Below, in pieces: positions 14,558 to 22,865 of a stretch of 37,833 bases of DNA. The translations under genes were made by a program, and so were the position numbers. This DNA is from Gammaproteobacteria bacterium. GTDB lineage: Bacteria > Pseudomonadota > Gammaproteobacteria > DSM-16500. Location: assembly GCA_013287085.1 (NCBI GenBank), contig JABDEM010000013.1, forward strand, positions 1-37,833, in the 5' to 3' direction. The notes beneath the pieces were generated by a model, which saw only the letters and a list, made by a program, of their open reading frames with translations, ran no database searches and was not told the DNA's origin. Numbering within the stretch: the stretch's first letter is position 1; the number at the start of each line of letters is the position of its first letter.

Positions 14558-16375
14558 ATGGCAGCTAGTCTAAGGCCCCAAGAGCAAGAACAATCGGCGG
14601 AAGAAAAATTTGATTTTTTTCAACAGTATTTTGCAATGCCAGAGGAGGCTAGAAGAAAGTTAGTCCACGACTATAAGCAGAAATTTAAAGCGTTTAATAA
14701 TGAGATTATTGTTGAAAGTGCTGCACGAATCTTACAGTCCATAGGTCTCAGCGGAGAGGATTTTGTCTCTTTACAAGTAGGCCCTCTTCATCCCAAGGAT
14801 CGATGGAATTTAAATGATCAATTGAAAGCTAAATTAAGACCAGAGGACTATCAAAAAAAGTATATATTTTTTTCAATCCCGACCAATAATGGAGAACATT
14901 CCATAGCGACAGTTATCCATGCAAATGGATCAGCTTCCATTGTTGATTCATTAAACAATCTTATCTATATAGAAGAAGCAAGCAATCAGTTAAGTCGAAT
15001 CAATATATTTTCTCCCCGGCCTTGGGTTGGTAATGGTGTAAATCCCGCTAATCGTTCCTGGGGCCCTGATGATATACAACAAACTGACAATTGGAGTTGT
15101 GGGGTCCATTCTGCTCTAAATATTATTGGTATTATTTTAAACGAGGAATTAAAAAATGAAAAATCTAGCATCGCAAAACTCAGTCACAATAATTCCAAAA
15201 ATCCCGCTGTCCAAGCGTTATTTAATACGAGAATATTCTTCGGGAAAAGATTACCAAAACGAACCCCACAAGAACTAGACGATTACTTAGGGATTCTTTG
15301 TTTAGCTTACGATCAATATAGTCTTGAAAAAGAGGGGAAACTGAATGATCCAAGACTTGCAGTTAGAAAATATAAATGTTTACATTTGTTGGTAAGAGGT
15401 CTTACGACGGATACCTTGCCGCAAACTATAAGCAAACAAGAATTAATTACATTTCAGAAGGCAGTAGCTGATGCGAGAGCAGCGGCCGATCAAGCTAAAG
15501 AAATTGTGGATAGTGGTGGACAAGCTTCTGTTAAGCCTATTAAAATTTTTATTGAAGAATTCCTTAGTCGAAATCCAAAAAGTCCCTTCAGATCTTTTTT
15601 AACGGATGAAAAGTTTTTTACTTCATTACCTCAGGCCTTGGATAATGCTGAATACAATGCAGCAGAAAATCGAATAAGAGAGTTGTTTGAGAGGACTATT
15701 TTGATGACTAGTGCGGTTGCTGAAAAGAAGGAGGGACATGACGCTTCACTAGATTTGCCAAGGGAGCAGAATAGTCCAGCAGCTTTACCCGGTGATCTGC
15801 AAAGTGCTAAACCAAAACCCACTAACACTAGTTTTACGCCTGTTTCTGAAGAAAGCACACCTTTGTTACGACCCAAAACCGCAAGTGAGTTATTAAATGA
15901 ATTAGATGCGGCATTATCAGGACTTCATGGTGATGATATTTATACCTCAGGTATGAGTGTTTATGTTGAAGGAAATAATGAATTTAAAGAGTTGATGAAA
16001 GATGCAGAAAAAAATTTAATAAAGCTGGAATCACTCAGAATATCGCTACAATACGCAATTAATGTGGTGAATGATCGTCTTAATCCTCAGCATATAATCG
16101 ATTTAAAATTGAATGCTGAAAAATACGCTATTGGCAGCCCAAATTTAGGAAAGAAATATGTTGGGGCATTGCTAGCGCTGGTAGGGGTTGTCATGCTTTG
16201 TCTAAGCGTTGCCGGTATCCCATTTTCGGGCGGTTCGAGTGCGGCCGGGATAGGAATTGGCGGAGGATTGCTCGCCGCGGGTGGTGCTGGTCTTTTTTAT
16301 AATGGAACGCAAAGAAAGTTAGCTAAAAAGCTTTCAAATTTAGCTGAGACTGCTCGGATAGCTGCATTAAAATAG
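14558..16375 (+). CDS. CE-clan (Ulp1/C48-like) protease-like protein, candidate effector
   Basis: A 605-residue protein. The N-terminal ~200 residues carry an ordered triad like that of CE-clan cysteine proteases: His114 in GEHSIATVIH, Asp130 in SIVDSLNN, Gln175 and Cys181 in QQTDNWSCGVHSALNI. The Gln-to-Cys distance of six matches Ulp1 (QxxxxxC). CE-clan enzymes remove ubiquitin or SUMO-like proteins, or act as acetyltransferases (YopJ group); in bacteria they are almost always effectors acting in eukaryotic cells. The middle is helical and low-complexity, and residues about 535-582 form a Gly/Ala-rich membrane hairpin (ALLALVGVVMLCLSVAG, GIGGGLLAAGGAGLFYNG) with a short basic tail. GAGGAA precedes the ATG. 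The PmrA-like box upstream is the best in the window. The substrate is unknown. Confidence 0.75.
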   Translation: MAASLRPQEQEQSAEEKFDFFQQYFAMPEEARRKLVHDYKQKFKAFNNEIIVESAARILQSIGLSGEDFVSLQVGPLHPKDRWNLNDQLKAKLRPEDYQKKYIFFSIPTNNGEHSIATVIHANGSASIVDSLNNLIYIEEASNQLSRINIFSPRPWVGNGVNPANRSWGPDDIQQTDNWSCGVHSALNIIGIILNEELKNEKSSIAKLSHNNSKNPAVQALFNTRIFFGKRLPKRTPQELDDYLGILCLAYDQYSLEKEGKLNDPRLAVRKYKCLHLLVRGLTTDTLPQTISKQELITFQKAVADARAAADQAKEIVDSGGQASVKPIKIFIEEFLSRNPKSPFRSFLTDEKFFTSLPQALDNAEYNAAENRIRELFERTILMTSAVAEKKEGHDASLDLPREQNSPAALPGDLQSAKPKPTNTSFTPVSEESTPLLRPKTASELLNELDAALSGLHGDDIYTSGMSVYVEGNNEFKELMKDAEKNLIKLESLRISLQYAINVVNDRLNPQHIIDLKLNAEKYAIGSPNLGKKYVGALLALVGVVMLCLSVAGIPFSGGSSAAGIGIGGGLLAAGGAGLFYNGTQRKLAKKLSNLAETARIAALK

Positions 16376-16415
16376 TTTATATCGTTTGTGGGAATTGACG
16401 TATCCGGATTGGTCT

Positions 16416-16433
16416 AAAATGAAGGCGTTTCAA
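16416..16433 (+). repeat. 18-bp direct repeat, copy 2
   Basis: AAAATGAAGGCGTTTCAA, identical to 12553-12570, lies 40 bp after the stop of the protease-like gene. In both places it follows a candidate effector on the same strand and is followed by a palindromic repeat. Confidence 0.7.
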
Positions 16434-16449
16434 ACTCCCAGTCCTAGTC

Positions 16450-16480
16450 CTGTCACCCCGCAACAAGTGCGGGATGACAG
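16450..16480. repeat. TGTCA-CCCGC palindrome (REP-like)
   Basis: CTGTCA, one unpaired base, CCCGCA, a five-base loop, TGCGGG, one unpaired base, TGACAG form a 12-pair hairpin with a single internal mismatch. It lies between two convergent genes and has no T-tract. It belongs to the common REP-type palindromes rather than being a clear terminator. Confidence 0.6.
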
Positions 16481-16506
16481 AGTGAGAAAAGGGGTCAACT
16501 TGGTTC

Positions 16507-16740
16507 TTATCTCAGCGTAGGGCCAGTGAATTCTTTAATAACAGCATCCTCTCCACCGTTTTTATAAGCTGTTTTTAGTGCGGGAGTGAGAGGTCTTTTG
16601 TTTTTTGGGTGGATCACGTTATTTCCTTCATCATAGACAGGCGCAGATTCCCAATGGGGTTCGCAGCTTTTAAAGCAGCTGGAAAAAAATGAGAATAAAG
16701 GTACCTTAAGTTTTGTTCCGGCTGAGCGTTGTATGGTCAT
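16507..16740 (-). CDS. Small protein of unknown function downstream of sodB
   Basis: A 77-residue basic protein that I do not recognise. The first ~30 residues are basic and aromatic (RSAGTKLKVPLFSFFSSCFKSC), with two Cys five apart. The rest is hydrophilic (YDEGNNVIHPKNKRPLTPALKTAYKNGGEDAVIKEF). There is no clear signal peptide or full membrane span. It begins 16 bp after the sodB stop on the same strand, with AAGGAAAA as a possible ribosome-binding site, so it may be co-transcribed with sodB. Coding status is likely from the spacing and upstream signal but cannot be proven from sequence alone. Confidence 0.5.
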   Translation of the reverse strand: MTIQRSAGTKLKVPLFSFFSSCFKSCEPHWESAPVYDEGNNVIHPKNKRPLTPALKTAYKNGGEDAVIKEFTGPTLR

Positions 16741-16756
16741 GATTTATTTTCCTTAA

Positions 16757-17335
16757 TTATTCAAAATTCTTCGCAACAAAATCCCAATTGACGAGATCCC
16801 AGAATTTTTCGACATAAGTAGGACGTGCATTACGATAATCAATGTAATACGCATGTTCCCACACATCGCAAGTTAATAAAGCTTTTTGGTTTTGTTTCAT
16901 GGGAGTATTAGCGTTACTGGTGCTTACAATTTCTAAATCGCCATTGCTGTTTTTAACTAACCATCCCCAGCCCGAGCCAAAGGTTTTTACAGAGGCTTCA
17001 GAAAATAATTTTTTGAATTCATCGAAAGAACCAAATTTTTTATCGATGGCTTCTGCTAATTTTCCGACAGGTTTTTTAGTGCTTTTGGGTGTCATGCAGT
17101 TCCAGTAAAAAGTATGGTTCCAGATTTGGGCTGCGTTGTTAAAAATCCCACCGGTGGATTTCATAATAGTTTCTTCTAAGGACATTTTTTCAAATTCAGT
17201 GCCGGGAATTAATTTATTTAAATTGTCCACATAAGCTTTGTGATGTTTGCCGTAGTGATATTCTAAAGTCTCTTTAGAGATAATGGGTTCTAAAGCATCC
17301 ATCGCATAAGGTAATTTGGGTAATTCGTGGGTCAT
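16757..17335 (-). CDS. sodB: Superoxide dismutase [Fe]
   Basis: A 192-residue cytoplasmic enzyme that converts superoxide to hydrogen peroxide and oxygen. The metal ligands are present at His27, His74, Asp157 and His161 ([29 protein letters not shown]). Gln70 in NNAAQIWNH is the residue typical of iron rather than manganese enzymes. The start at 17335 ([10 protein letters not shown]) is preferred: GGAG lies six bases upstream and the N-terminus aligns with E. coli SodB. An ATG four codons earlier has no ribosome-binding site. The map gene ends 24 bp upstream of the start on the same strand, so map, sodB and the small protein may form an operon. Confidence 0.97.
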   Translation of the reverse strand: MTHELPKLPYAMDALEPIISKETLEYHYGKHHKAYVDNLNKLIPGTEFEKMSLEETIMKSTGGIFNNAAQIWNHTFYWNCMTPKSTKKPVGKLAEAIDKKFGSFDEFKKLFSEASVKTFGSGWGWLVKNSNGDLEIVSTSNANTPMKQNQKALLTCDVWEHAYYIDYRNARPTYVEKFWDLVNWDFVAKNFE

Positions 17336-17359
17336 TGGATTCTCCATAATATTAAAAAA

Positions 17360-18127
17360 TTAAATCGTCTCTTCACTGCGTTTGGTTAAGACTTCGTAAC
17401 CATCGTCTGTGACTAAAATAGTGTGTTCCCATTGGGCGGAAAGGCTGTGGTCTTTGGTGACTACTGTCCATTTATCGGGGAGTAGTTTTACAAAGCGTTG
17501 GCCGGCATTGACCATGGGTTCTACGGTAAAAATCATGCCAGGGAGTATTTTTTCACCGGTTCCGGGTTTGCCATAGTGCAATACATTAGGGGCTTCGTGG
17601 AAGATTTTGCCTATACCGTGACCGCAATATTCGCGGACTATGGTAAAACGATTGGCTTCGGCATAAGTTTGGATCGCAGCGCCTATATCGCCTAAATGTC
17701 TACCTGGTTTGATTTCTTTGATACCTAAATACATAGCCTCTAAAGTCACGCGGATTAAGCGTTCGGCTAGAATAGAGGGTTTGCCTACGGTGAACATTTT
17801 GCTGGTATCGCCGTGGTATTCATCTTTTATAACCGTTACGTCTATATTCACGATATCGCCTTCTTTAAGCTTTTTAGGGCCGGGGATGCCGTGGCAGACT
17901 TGGTGGTTAACAGATGTACAAATGGATTTGGGGAAGCCGTTGTAGTTTAAACAGGCGGGAATGGCTTTTTGAACGTTCACAATATAGTCATGGCAGATCT
18001 TATCGAGCTCATCGGTTGTGACCCCGGGGACTACGTATTGGCCTATCATTTCTAAGACTTCGGCAGCCAGTTTGCCTGCTACGCGCATCTTCTTGATTTC
18101 ATCAGGGGTTTTGATCGTAATTTTCAT
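17360..18127 (-). CDS. map: Methionine aminopeptidase type I
   Basis: A 255-residue cytoplasmic metalloprotease that removes the initiator Met from new proteins. All five metal ligands align with the E. coli enzyme: Asp96 (NIDVTV), Asp107 (HGDTSK), His170 (CGHGIG), Glu203 (FTVEPMV) and Glu234 (QWEHTI). The start at 18127 (MKITIKTPDEIKKM) fits the family; the reading frame continues 34 codons further upstream without family similarity, so that extension is probably leader. The ribosome-binding site is weak. It is divergent from rpsB, the usual arrangement in gammaproteobacteria, and both are expressed from the 18130-18330 region. Confidence 0.97.
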   Translation of the reverse strand: MKITIKTPDEIKKMRVAGKLAAEVLEMIGQYVVPGVTTDELDKICHDYIVNVQKAIPACLNYNGFPKSICTSVNHQVCHGIPGPKKLKEGDIVNIDVTVIKDEYHGDTSKMFTVGKPSILAERLIRVTLEAMYLGIKEIKPGRHLGDIGAAIQTYAEANRFTIVREYCGHGIGKIFHEAPNVLHYGKPGTGEKILPGMIFTVEPMVNAGQRFVKLLPDKWTVVTKDHSLSAQWEHTILVTDDGYEVLTKRSEETI

Positions 18128-18233
18128 CTTTAAAGAGGCTCTTTTTCGTATTGTTAGCGACAGGCATCTATGGTATAAAGGCGGGCTCAGATTAGCAAAT
18201 GAATTTTGAACTGATCTGATTTTATCCATTAAC

Positions 18234-18327
18234 TATAAACCACACACGTATCCAAACCCTCTACCGGGTGCCTTAAAAGGGTTGGTAGATGGGGGCACGT
18301 GGAGGCTTAACCCAGAGGAAATTTAGA
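18234..18327 (+). promoter_or_regulatory. rpsB leader, t44-like structured RNA, with -10
   Basis: A -10-like TATAAA at 18234-18239 is followed by a leader that starts ACACGTATCC (18244 on) and ends GGCACGTGGAGGCTTAACCCAGAGGAA before the rpsB ATG; the last part matches the known t44/rpsB leader of enterics by memory. CCCTCTACC (about 18257-18265) pairs imperfectly with GGTAGATGGG (about 18283-18292), and the outer CACGT pairs with ACGTG. This RNA is the site of S2 feedback control in E. coli. GAGGAA at 18315-18320 serves as the ribosome-binding site. Confidence 0.6.
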
Positions 18328-19101
18328 ATGACTGCAACATTGTCCATGAAAGATTTATTGAAAGCTGGCGCTCACTTTGGCCATCAAACCTGCCATTGGA
18401 ACCCTAAAATGGGTCCTTATATTTATGGCTCTCACAATAAGATCCATATTGTGAACTTAGAAAAAACTCTGCCCTTATTAAAAGATGCTATTAACTTTGT
18501 CGGTCGCACTGCGTCTTCCAAAGGTAAGATTTTATTTGTTAGCACTAAAAAAGCGGCACAAGAAATTATTAAAGAAGAAGCGATTCGCTGCCACATGCCT
18601 TATGTGAGCTATCGCTGGTTAGGTGGCATGCTCACCAATTACAAAACCATTCGCCAATCCATCAAGCGTCTTAAAGAATTAGAATCTTTATTTGAACGCG
18701 GTAAGTTTGGTCGTTTAACTAAGAAAGAAATCTTAGGTTTAACGCGTGAAAAAGCCAAATTAGAAAACAATTTAGGCGGTATCAAAAACATGGGTGGCTT
18801 GCCCGATGCTATTTTTGTCGTAGACGTAGGTCACGAAAAGATTGCGGTACATGAAGCTAATCGTTTAGGTATCCCAGTCATTGGTATTGTTGATACTAAT
18901 AACAGCCCTGATGGCATTAGTTATGTTATTCCGGGTAATGATGATTCAACTCGCGCTATCCGTTTATATGCAGAAGCATTTGCGAATACTATTTTAGAAG
19001 CACGCGCTGCTGTCGGCGATGTGGCTGAAGAAGTGGATGTTGATGCTATCGAGCAAGAGATAGAAGCGGATAAAGAAACTGGGTCTGAAGATAAAGAATA
19101 A
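18328..19101 (+). CDS. rpsB: 30S ribosomal protein S2
   Basis: A 257-residue protein of the small ribosomal subunit, needed for S1 binding and initiation. The start is placed at 18328 ([20 protein letters not shown]), matching E. coli S2 and having GAGGAA seven bases upstream; an in-frame extension 13 codons upstream lies in the leader. Conserved blocks include [26 protein letters not shown] and [13 protein letters not shown]. The tail is acidic ([17 protein letters not shown]). It is followed 15 bp later by tsf, the universal rpsB-tsf operon. Regulation through its own leader by S2 is expected from the t44-like structure. Confidence 0.98.
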   Translation: MTATLSMKDLLKAGAHFGHQTCHWNPKMGPYIYGSHNKIHIVNLEKTLPLLKDAINFVGRTASSKGKILFVSTKKAAQEIIKEEAIRCHMPYVSYRWLGGMLTNYKTIRQSIKRLKELESLFERGKFGRLTKKEILGLTREKAKLENNLGGIKNMGGLPDAIFVVDVGHEKIAVHEANRLGIPVIGIVDTNNSPDGISYVIPGNDDSTRAIRLYAEAFANTILEARAAVGDVAEEVDVDAIEQEIEADKETGSEDKE

Positions 19102-19116
19102 GCGAGGAGAGTAATA

Positions 19117-19998
19117 ATGGTGATTACAGCAGCTCAAGTAAGAGAGCTACGGGACCGTACAGGTGCCCCCATGATGGATTGCAAAAAAGCGTTAGAAGCA
19201 GCCAATGGAGATATGACCACTGCGATTGATGAGTTACGCAAAAATAGTGGTATCAAAGCCGATAAAAAAGCAGGTCGTATTGCGGCTGAAGGTATCATTG
19301 TGGTGTTGAAGTCGACTGACGGCAAACGCGCTATCATGATTGAAATTAACAGTGAAACTGATTTTGTGTCTCGCGATCAAAACTTTGTTAGTTTTGCGAA
19401 TGCAGTAGCAAAAACAGTACTGGATTCAAATGTGACTGACGTCAATGCTTTATTAACTTTACCTTTAAGTGGTGATACCCACACCGTAGAAGAAGCGCGC
19501 AAAGCGTTAATTTCGAAAGTGGGTGAAAATATTAATATCCGTAGAATCGCAGTTGCTAAATCTACCGCAACGATAGGCACTTATGTTCATAGTAATCGCA
19601 TAGGGGTTTTAGTTGAGATTGATACTGACAATGCAGAATTGGCGCGAGATATTGCTATGCATGTCGCCGCTTCTAAACCGTTAGTTTTATCACCGGATGA
19701 TGTTTCGCCAGAATTAGTTGAGAAAGAAAAAGAAATTTTCAAAAAACAAGCGGCAGAGAGTGGTAAGCCTGCTGAAATCATCGAAAAAATGATTTCGGGT
19801 CGCGTGAAAAAATTCTTAGACGAAGTGAGTTTATTAGGCCAACCTTTCGTGAAAGACCCTAATACCCAAGTCTCCGCATTGCTCGGAAAAAACCGTGCCA
19901 AAGTGATTAGCTTTGTTCGGTTTGAAGTGGGTGAGGGTATTGAAAAGATTTCTGAGGATTTTGTAGAAGCAGTGATGTCCCAAGTTCAAGGTGGATAA
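19117..19998 (+). CDS. tsf: Elongation factor Ts
   Basis: A 293-residue guanine-nucleotide exchange factor for EF-Tu, near the E. coli length of 283. The N-terminal UBA-like domain is RELRDRTGAPMMDCKKALEA. The TDFVSRD motif (residues about 81-87), with the Asp-Phe pair that inserts into EF-Tu, is intact. The dimerisation and C-terminal core follow (IAMHVAASKP; SLLGQPFVKDP). GAGGAG lies upstream of the ATG. It is second in the rpsB-tsf-pyrH-frr run, with pyrH starting three bases after its stop. Confidence 0.98.
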   Translation: MVITAAQVRELRDRTGAPMMDCKKALEAANGDMTTAIDELRKNSGIKADKKAGRIAAEGIIVVLKSTDGKRAIMIEINSETDFVSRDQNFVSFANAVAKTVLDSNVTDVNALLTLPLSGDTHTVEEARKALISKVGENINIRRIAVAKSTATIGTYVHSNRIGVLVEIDTDNAELARDIAMHVAASKPLVLSPDDVSPELVEKEKEIFKKQAAESGKPAEIIEKMISGRVKKFLDEVSLLGQPFVKDPNTQVSALLGKNRAKVISFVRFEVGEGIEKISEDFVEAVMSQVQGG

Positions 19999-20001
19999 AC
20001 C

Positions 20002-20739
20002 ATGGATCATACAAAGGATGGTCAGCCGCTTTATCGGCGGATTTTAGTTAAATTAAGCGGTGAAGCTTTACAAGGCGATCTTGGGTATGGTCTTGATCCT
20101 GCTAAGTTGGCGCGTGTTTGTCAGGAAATAAAACAAGTCGTTGATTTGGGGGTGGAAGTTGCCATCGTCATAGGCAGTGGTAATTTGATTCGCGGGGTGG
20201 ATTTTTATACCGCGGGTATGGATCGTATTACGGCAGATCAAATGGGCATGCTAGCCACGGTTATTAATGGACTCGCCTTACAAGATGCTTTCACGCAACA
20301 ATCTATTCCCGTTAAAGTCATGTCAGCTTTTCCCGTTCCAGGCTTGGTTGAAGTGAATAATACCCGTGCAGCACGAGAAGCGTTAAAAGACGGCACGGTG
20401 GTTATTTTTACCGGTGGAACGGGCAATCCTTTAGTCACTACTGATTCTGCTGCAGCTCTGCGCGGTATTGAAGTGAATGCAGAAGTCGTTTTGAAAGCGA
20501 CCAAAGTTGACGGTGTATTTGCCGCAGATCCTATTAAAAATCCAAAAGCTGAACGTTATAAATCTTTAACTTATGATGAAGTGATTGAACAGCGCTTAGG
20601 GGTCATGGATTTAAACGCCATTTTTTTATGTCGAGATAACTCCCTTCCTTTGCGCGTATTTAATATGAATAAACAAGGTGCCTTGAAACGCATTATGTTA
20701 GGTGAAGATATAGGCACATTGATCAAGACAGGAGAGTAG
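20002..20739 (+). CDS. pyrH: Uridylate kinase
   Basis: A 245-residue cytoplasmic kinase that phosphorylates UMP to UDP with ATP, at the entry to pyrimidine nucleotides. It belongs to the amino-acid kinase fold, with [14 protein letters not shown] at the N-terminus, [11 protein letters not shown] as the nucleotide loop, and [22 protein letters not shown] in the C-terminal half. The bacterial enzyme is allosterically activated by GTP and inhibited by UTP. It is translated from a start three bases after tsf, with GGTGGA as a weak ribosome-binding site, and is four bases from frr. Length and motifs are normal. Confidence 0.98.
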   Translation: MDHTKDGQPLYRRILVKLSGEALQGDLGYGLDPAKLARVCQEIKQVVDLGVEVAIVIGSGNLIRGVDFYTAGMDRITADQMGMLATVINGLALQDAFTQQSIPVKVMSAFPVPGLVEVNNTRAAREALKDGTVVIFTGGTGNPLVTTDSAAALRGIEVNAEVVLKATKVDGVFAADPIKNPKAERYKSLTYDEVIEQRLGVMDLNAIFLCRDNSLPLRVFNMNKQGALKRIMLGEDIGTLIKTGE

Positions 20740-20743
20740 TGTC

Positions 20744-21301
20744 ATGTCCAATACGGTAGTTCCAAATTCTGATGCAAGAATGCGTAAATGCATTGATGTG
20801 TTTAAATTAGAAATTTCAAAATTACGTACGGGTCGCGCCCATCCTAGTTTGTTAGATCATATTCGCATTGAATATTACGGTAGTGATGTCCCTTTAAGTC
20901 AGGTCGCTAATGTTACCGTCGGAGATGCGAGGACGATTGTGATTACCCCTTGGGAAAAAAAATTAACTCCCGTGATTGAAAAAGCTATTTTAACTTCAGA
21001 TTTAGGATTAAATCCTTCAAGCGCTGGCGATGTGATACGCGTGCCATTGCCCGCTTTAACAGAAGAACGCCGCAAAGAATTAATTAAAGTCGTGCGTAAT
21101 GAAGCGGAAAATGCACGCGTTGCGATTCGTAATGTGCGTCGTGATGCGAATACAGAATTAAAAGAGTTTGCTAAGAAAAAAGTCATCGCAGAAGATGAAG
21201 CACGTAAACTGGAAGATAATATCCAAAAATTAACTGATAAATTTGTGGCAGAAGTGGAACAACTTTTAGCAACTAAAGAAAAAGAATTGATGTCAATCTA
21301 A
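20744..21301 (+). CDS. frr: Ribosome recycling factor
   Basis: A 185-residue protein that, with EF-G, splits post-termination ribosomes. It shows the family's conserved regions: [21 protein letters not shown], the [14 protein letters not shown] segment, [26 protein letters not shown] and [16 protein letters not shown]. The long coiled three-helix bundle with a small beta domain can be read from these. AGGAGA lies nine bases before the ATG, just upstream of the pyrH stop. Its stop is immediately followed by the uppS start codon, so translation is probably coupled. Confidence 0.98.
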   Translation: MSNTVVPNSDARMRKCIDVFKLEISKLRTGRAHPSLLDHIRIEYYGSDVPLSQVANVTVGDARTIVITPWEKKLTPVIEKAILTSDLGLNPSSAGDVIRVPLPALTEERRKELIKVVRNEAENARVAIRNVRRDANTELKEFAKKKVIAEDEARKLEDNIQKLTDKFVAEVEQLLATKEKELMSI

Positions 21302-22039
21302 ATGAATACCATGGATTTACCTCGTCATATTGCAGTCATTATGGATGGGAATGGTAGGTGGGCCACTAAGCGCCATTTACCTCGGTTTGCAGGTCATCGC
21401 GCCGGCCTTGAAGCTGCCCGAGAATTGGCCACAATATGCGTTAAAAAAGGGATAGAAGTCTTAACACTCTTTGCTTTTAGTAGTGAAAATTGGCTGCGTC
21501 CTACGGAAGAGGTAAGTTTTTTAATGGATTTGTTTTTAACTGCATTAGAACGCGAAGCAGATAAATTACATCAACAGAATATCCAATTGCGCATCATCGG
21601 CGAGCGAGATCGTTTTGATGTGAAATTGCAGCAACAAATTAAACGCGTAGAAGCCTTAACGGCAAAAAATACAGGTTTAAAATTAAATATAGCTGTTAAT
21701 TATGGCGGGCGATGGGATATAACAGAAGCTTGTAAAAAGCTAGCGCTAGAAGTAGAAAAAGGATTATTATCCAGCCAAGACATTACGCCTGAATTAGTGA
21801 ATCAAAAAATGGCGCTTTCGGATTTACCTCCCCCGGATCTTTTTATTCGAACCAGTGGTGAGCAGCGGATTAGTAATTTTATGCTATGGCAGTTTGCTTA
21901 TACTGAACTTTATTTTTCAGAGGCACTGTGGCCCGATTTTAATGAAACTGAATTGGAAAAAGCCTTAGCGTTTTTTGCAGGCCGTGAACGGCGATTTGGA
22001 TACACGAGTGAACAAATTAGAGAAAAACAACATGCTTAA
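21302..22039 (+). CDS. uppS: Undecaprenyl diphosphate synthase
   Basis: A 245-residue cis-prenyltransferase that builds the C55 lipid carrier for peptidoglycan and O-antigen from farnesyl diphosphate and isopentenyl diphosphate. The signature HIAVIMDGNGRWATKR has the catalytic Asp at about residue 14; RFAGHRAGLEA and the final block LFIRTSGEQRISNFMLWQ are intact. The ATG used follows the frr stop directly; an in-frame ATG three codons later (MDLPRHIAV) is also possible. It overlaps cdsA by 8 bp. No dxr gene, which often sits near here, is present. Confidence 0.97.
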   Translation: MNTMDLPRHIAVIMDGNGRWATKRHLPRFAGHRAGLEAARELATICVKKGIEVLTLFAFSSENWLRPTEEVSFLMDLFLTALEREADKLHQQNIQLRIIGERDRFDVKLQQQIKRVEALTAKNTGLKLNIAVNYGGRWDITEACKKLALEVEKGLLSSQDITPELVNQKMALSDLPPPDLFIRTSGEQRISNFMLWQFAYTELYFSEALWPDFNETELEKALAFFAGRERRFGYTSEQIREKQHA

Positions 22040-22844
22040 ACAACGGATTTTAACGGCTTTAATTCTTATCCCCTTATTTGTTTGGTTGGTTTTGAAGTTA
22101 TCGATTGTCGCTTTTTTTGTTTTAACGACAGTGATAATCATGGCCGGTGCCTTTGAGTGGTCAGGATTTATGGGAATGACTAATCTCAAACTACGTTTTA
22201 TCTATCCCATTCTTATTCTAGTCCTTGCGATTGGTTCACTTATTTTACCTATACAAACGGTTTTATTTGCTGCCACTTTTTGGTGGCTGATCGCGCTTTT
22301 ATTAATACTTTTTTATCCCAAAGGCAAAGACCAATGGGGGAAAGGAAAAGTATGGCGTGGTTTAATGGGAGTTTTTGTTTTAGTGCCTTGTTGGCTTGCG
22401 ATCAATGTTCTTCATTCTGCTGAAGATAATGGACCTTATCTGGTTTTATTTTTATTTGTATTGATTTGGGGCGCAGATATCGCCGCTTTTTTTGTGGGTA
22501 AAAAATGGGGTAAGCACAAACTTGCGCCGGTGGTTAGCCCAGGAAAAAGTTGGGAAGGTTGTATGGGAGCTTTATTCATTACTACCTTGATTGCAGTGGG
22601 AGCCTTAATGGCATTGCGAGTTCCTATGGGTGATTGGATTAAATTTTTAGTATTAGTTTGGATTACGCTTATTTTCTCAATCATAGGCGATTTATTTGAA
22701 AGTATTTTAAAGCGCAATGTGGGCTTAAAAGATTCCGGCCAATTATTGCCGGGACATGGTGGTTTGTTAGATAGAATCGATAGCCTGACTGCTGCGGCAC
22801 CGATTTTTGCTTTAGGAGCGCTATGGTTAGGGAATGGGTTTTAA
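22032..22844 (+). CDS. cdsA: Phosphatidate cytidylyltransferase
   Basis: A 270-residue inner-membrane enzyme that makes CDP-diacylglycerol from phosphatidate and CTP, the branch point of phospholipid synthesis. Several membrane segments run from the N-terminus (MLKQRILTALILIPLFVWLVL). The family signature is present near the C-terminus: SIIGDLFESILKRNVGLKDSG, then LPGHGGLLDRIDS. The start at 22032 is chosen because it begins the hydrophobic first helix and overlaps the uppS stop by 8 bp; the frame extends upstream only into uppS sequence. It ends 21 bp before bamA; rseP, which often lies between them, is absent here. Confidence 0.96.
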   Translation: MLKQRILTALILIPLFVWLVLKLSIVAFFVLTTVIIMAGAFEWSGFMGMTNLKLRFIYPILILVLAIGSLILPIQTVLFAATFWWLIALLLILFYPKGKDQWGKGKVWRGLMGVFVLVPCWLAINVLHSAEDNGPYLVLFLFVLIWGADIAAFFVGKKWGKHKLAPVVSPGKSWEGCMGALFITTLIAVGALMALRVPMGDWIKFLVLVWITLIFSIIGDLFESILKRNVGLKDSGQLLPGHGGLLDRIDSLTAAAPIFALGALWLGNGF

Positions 22845-22865
22845 CAGATTAAGACTGGATTAAAT

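Noticed and set aside
18128..18229. N-terminal extension of map by 34 residues
   Set aside because: The extension has no family similarity; the start at 18127 aligns with E. coli Map and the ligand residues then match to within one position.
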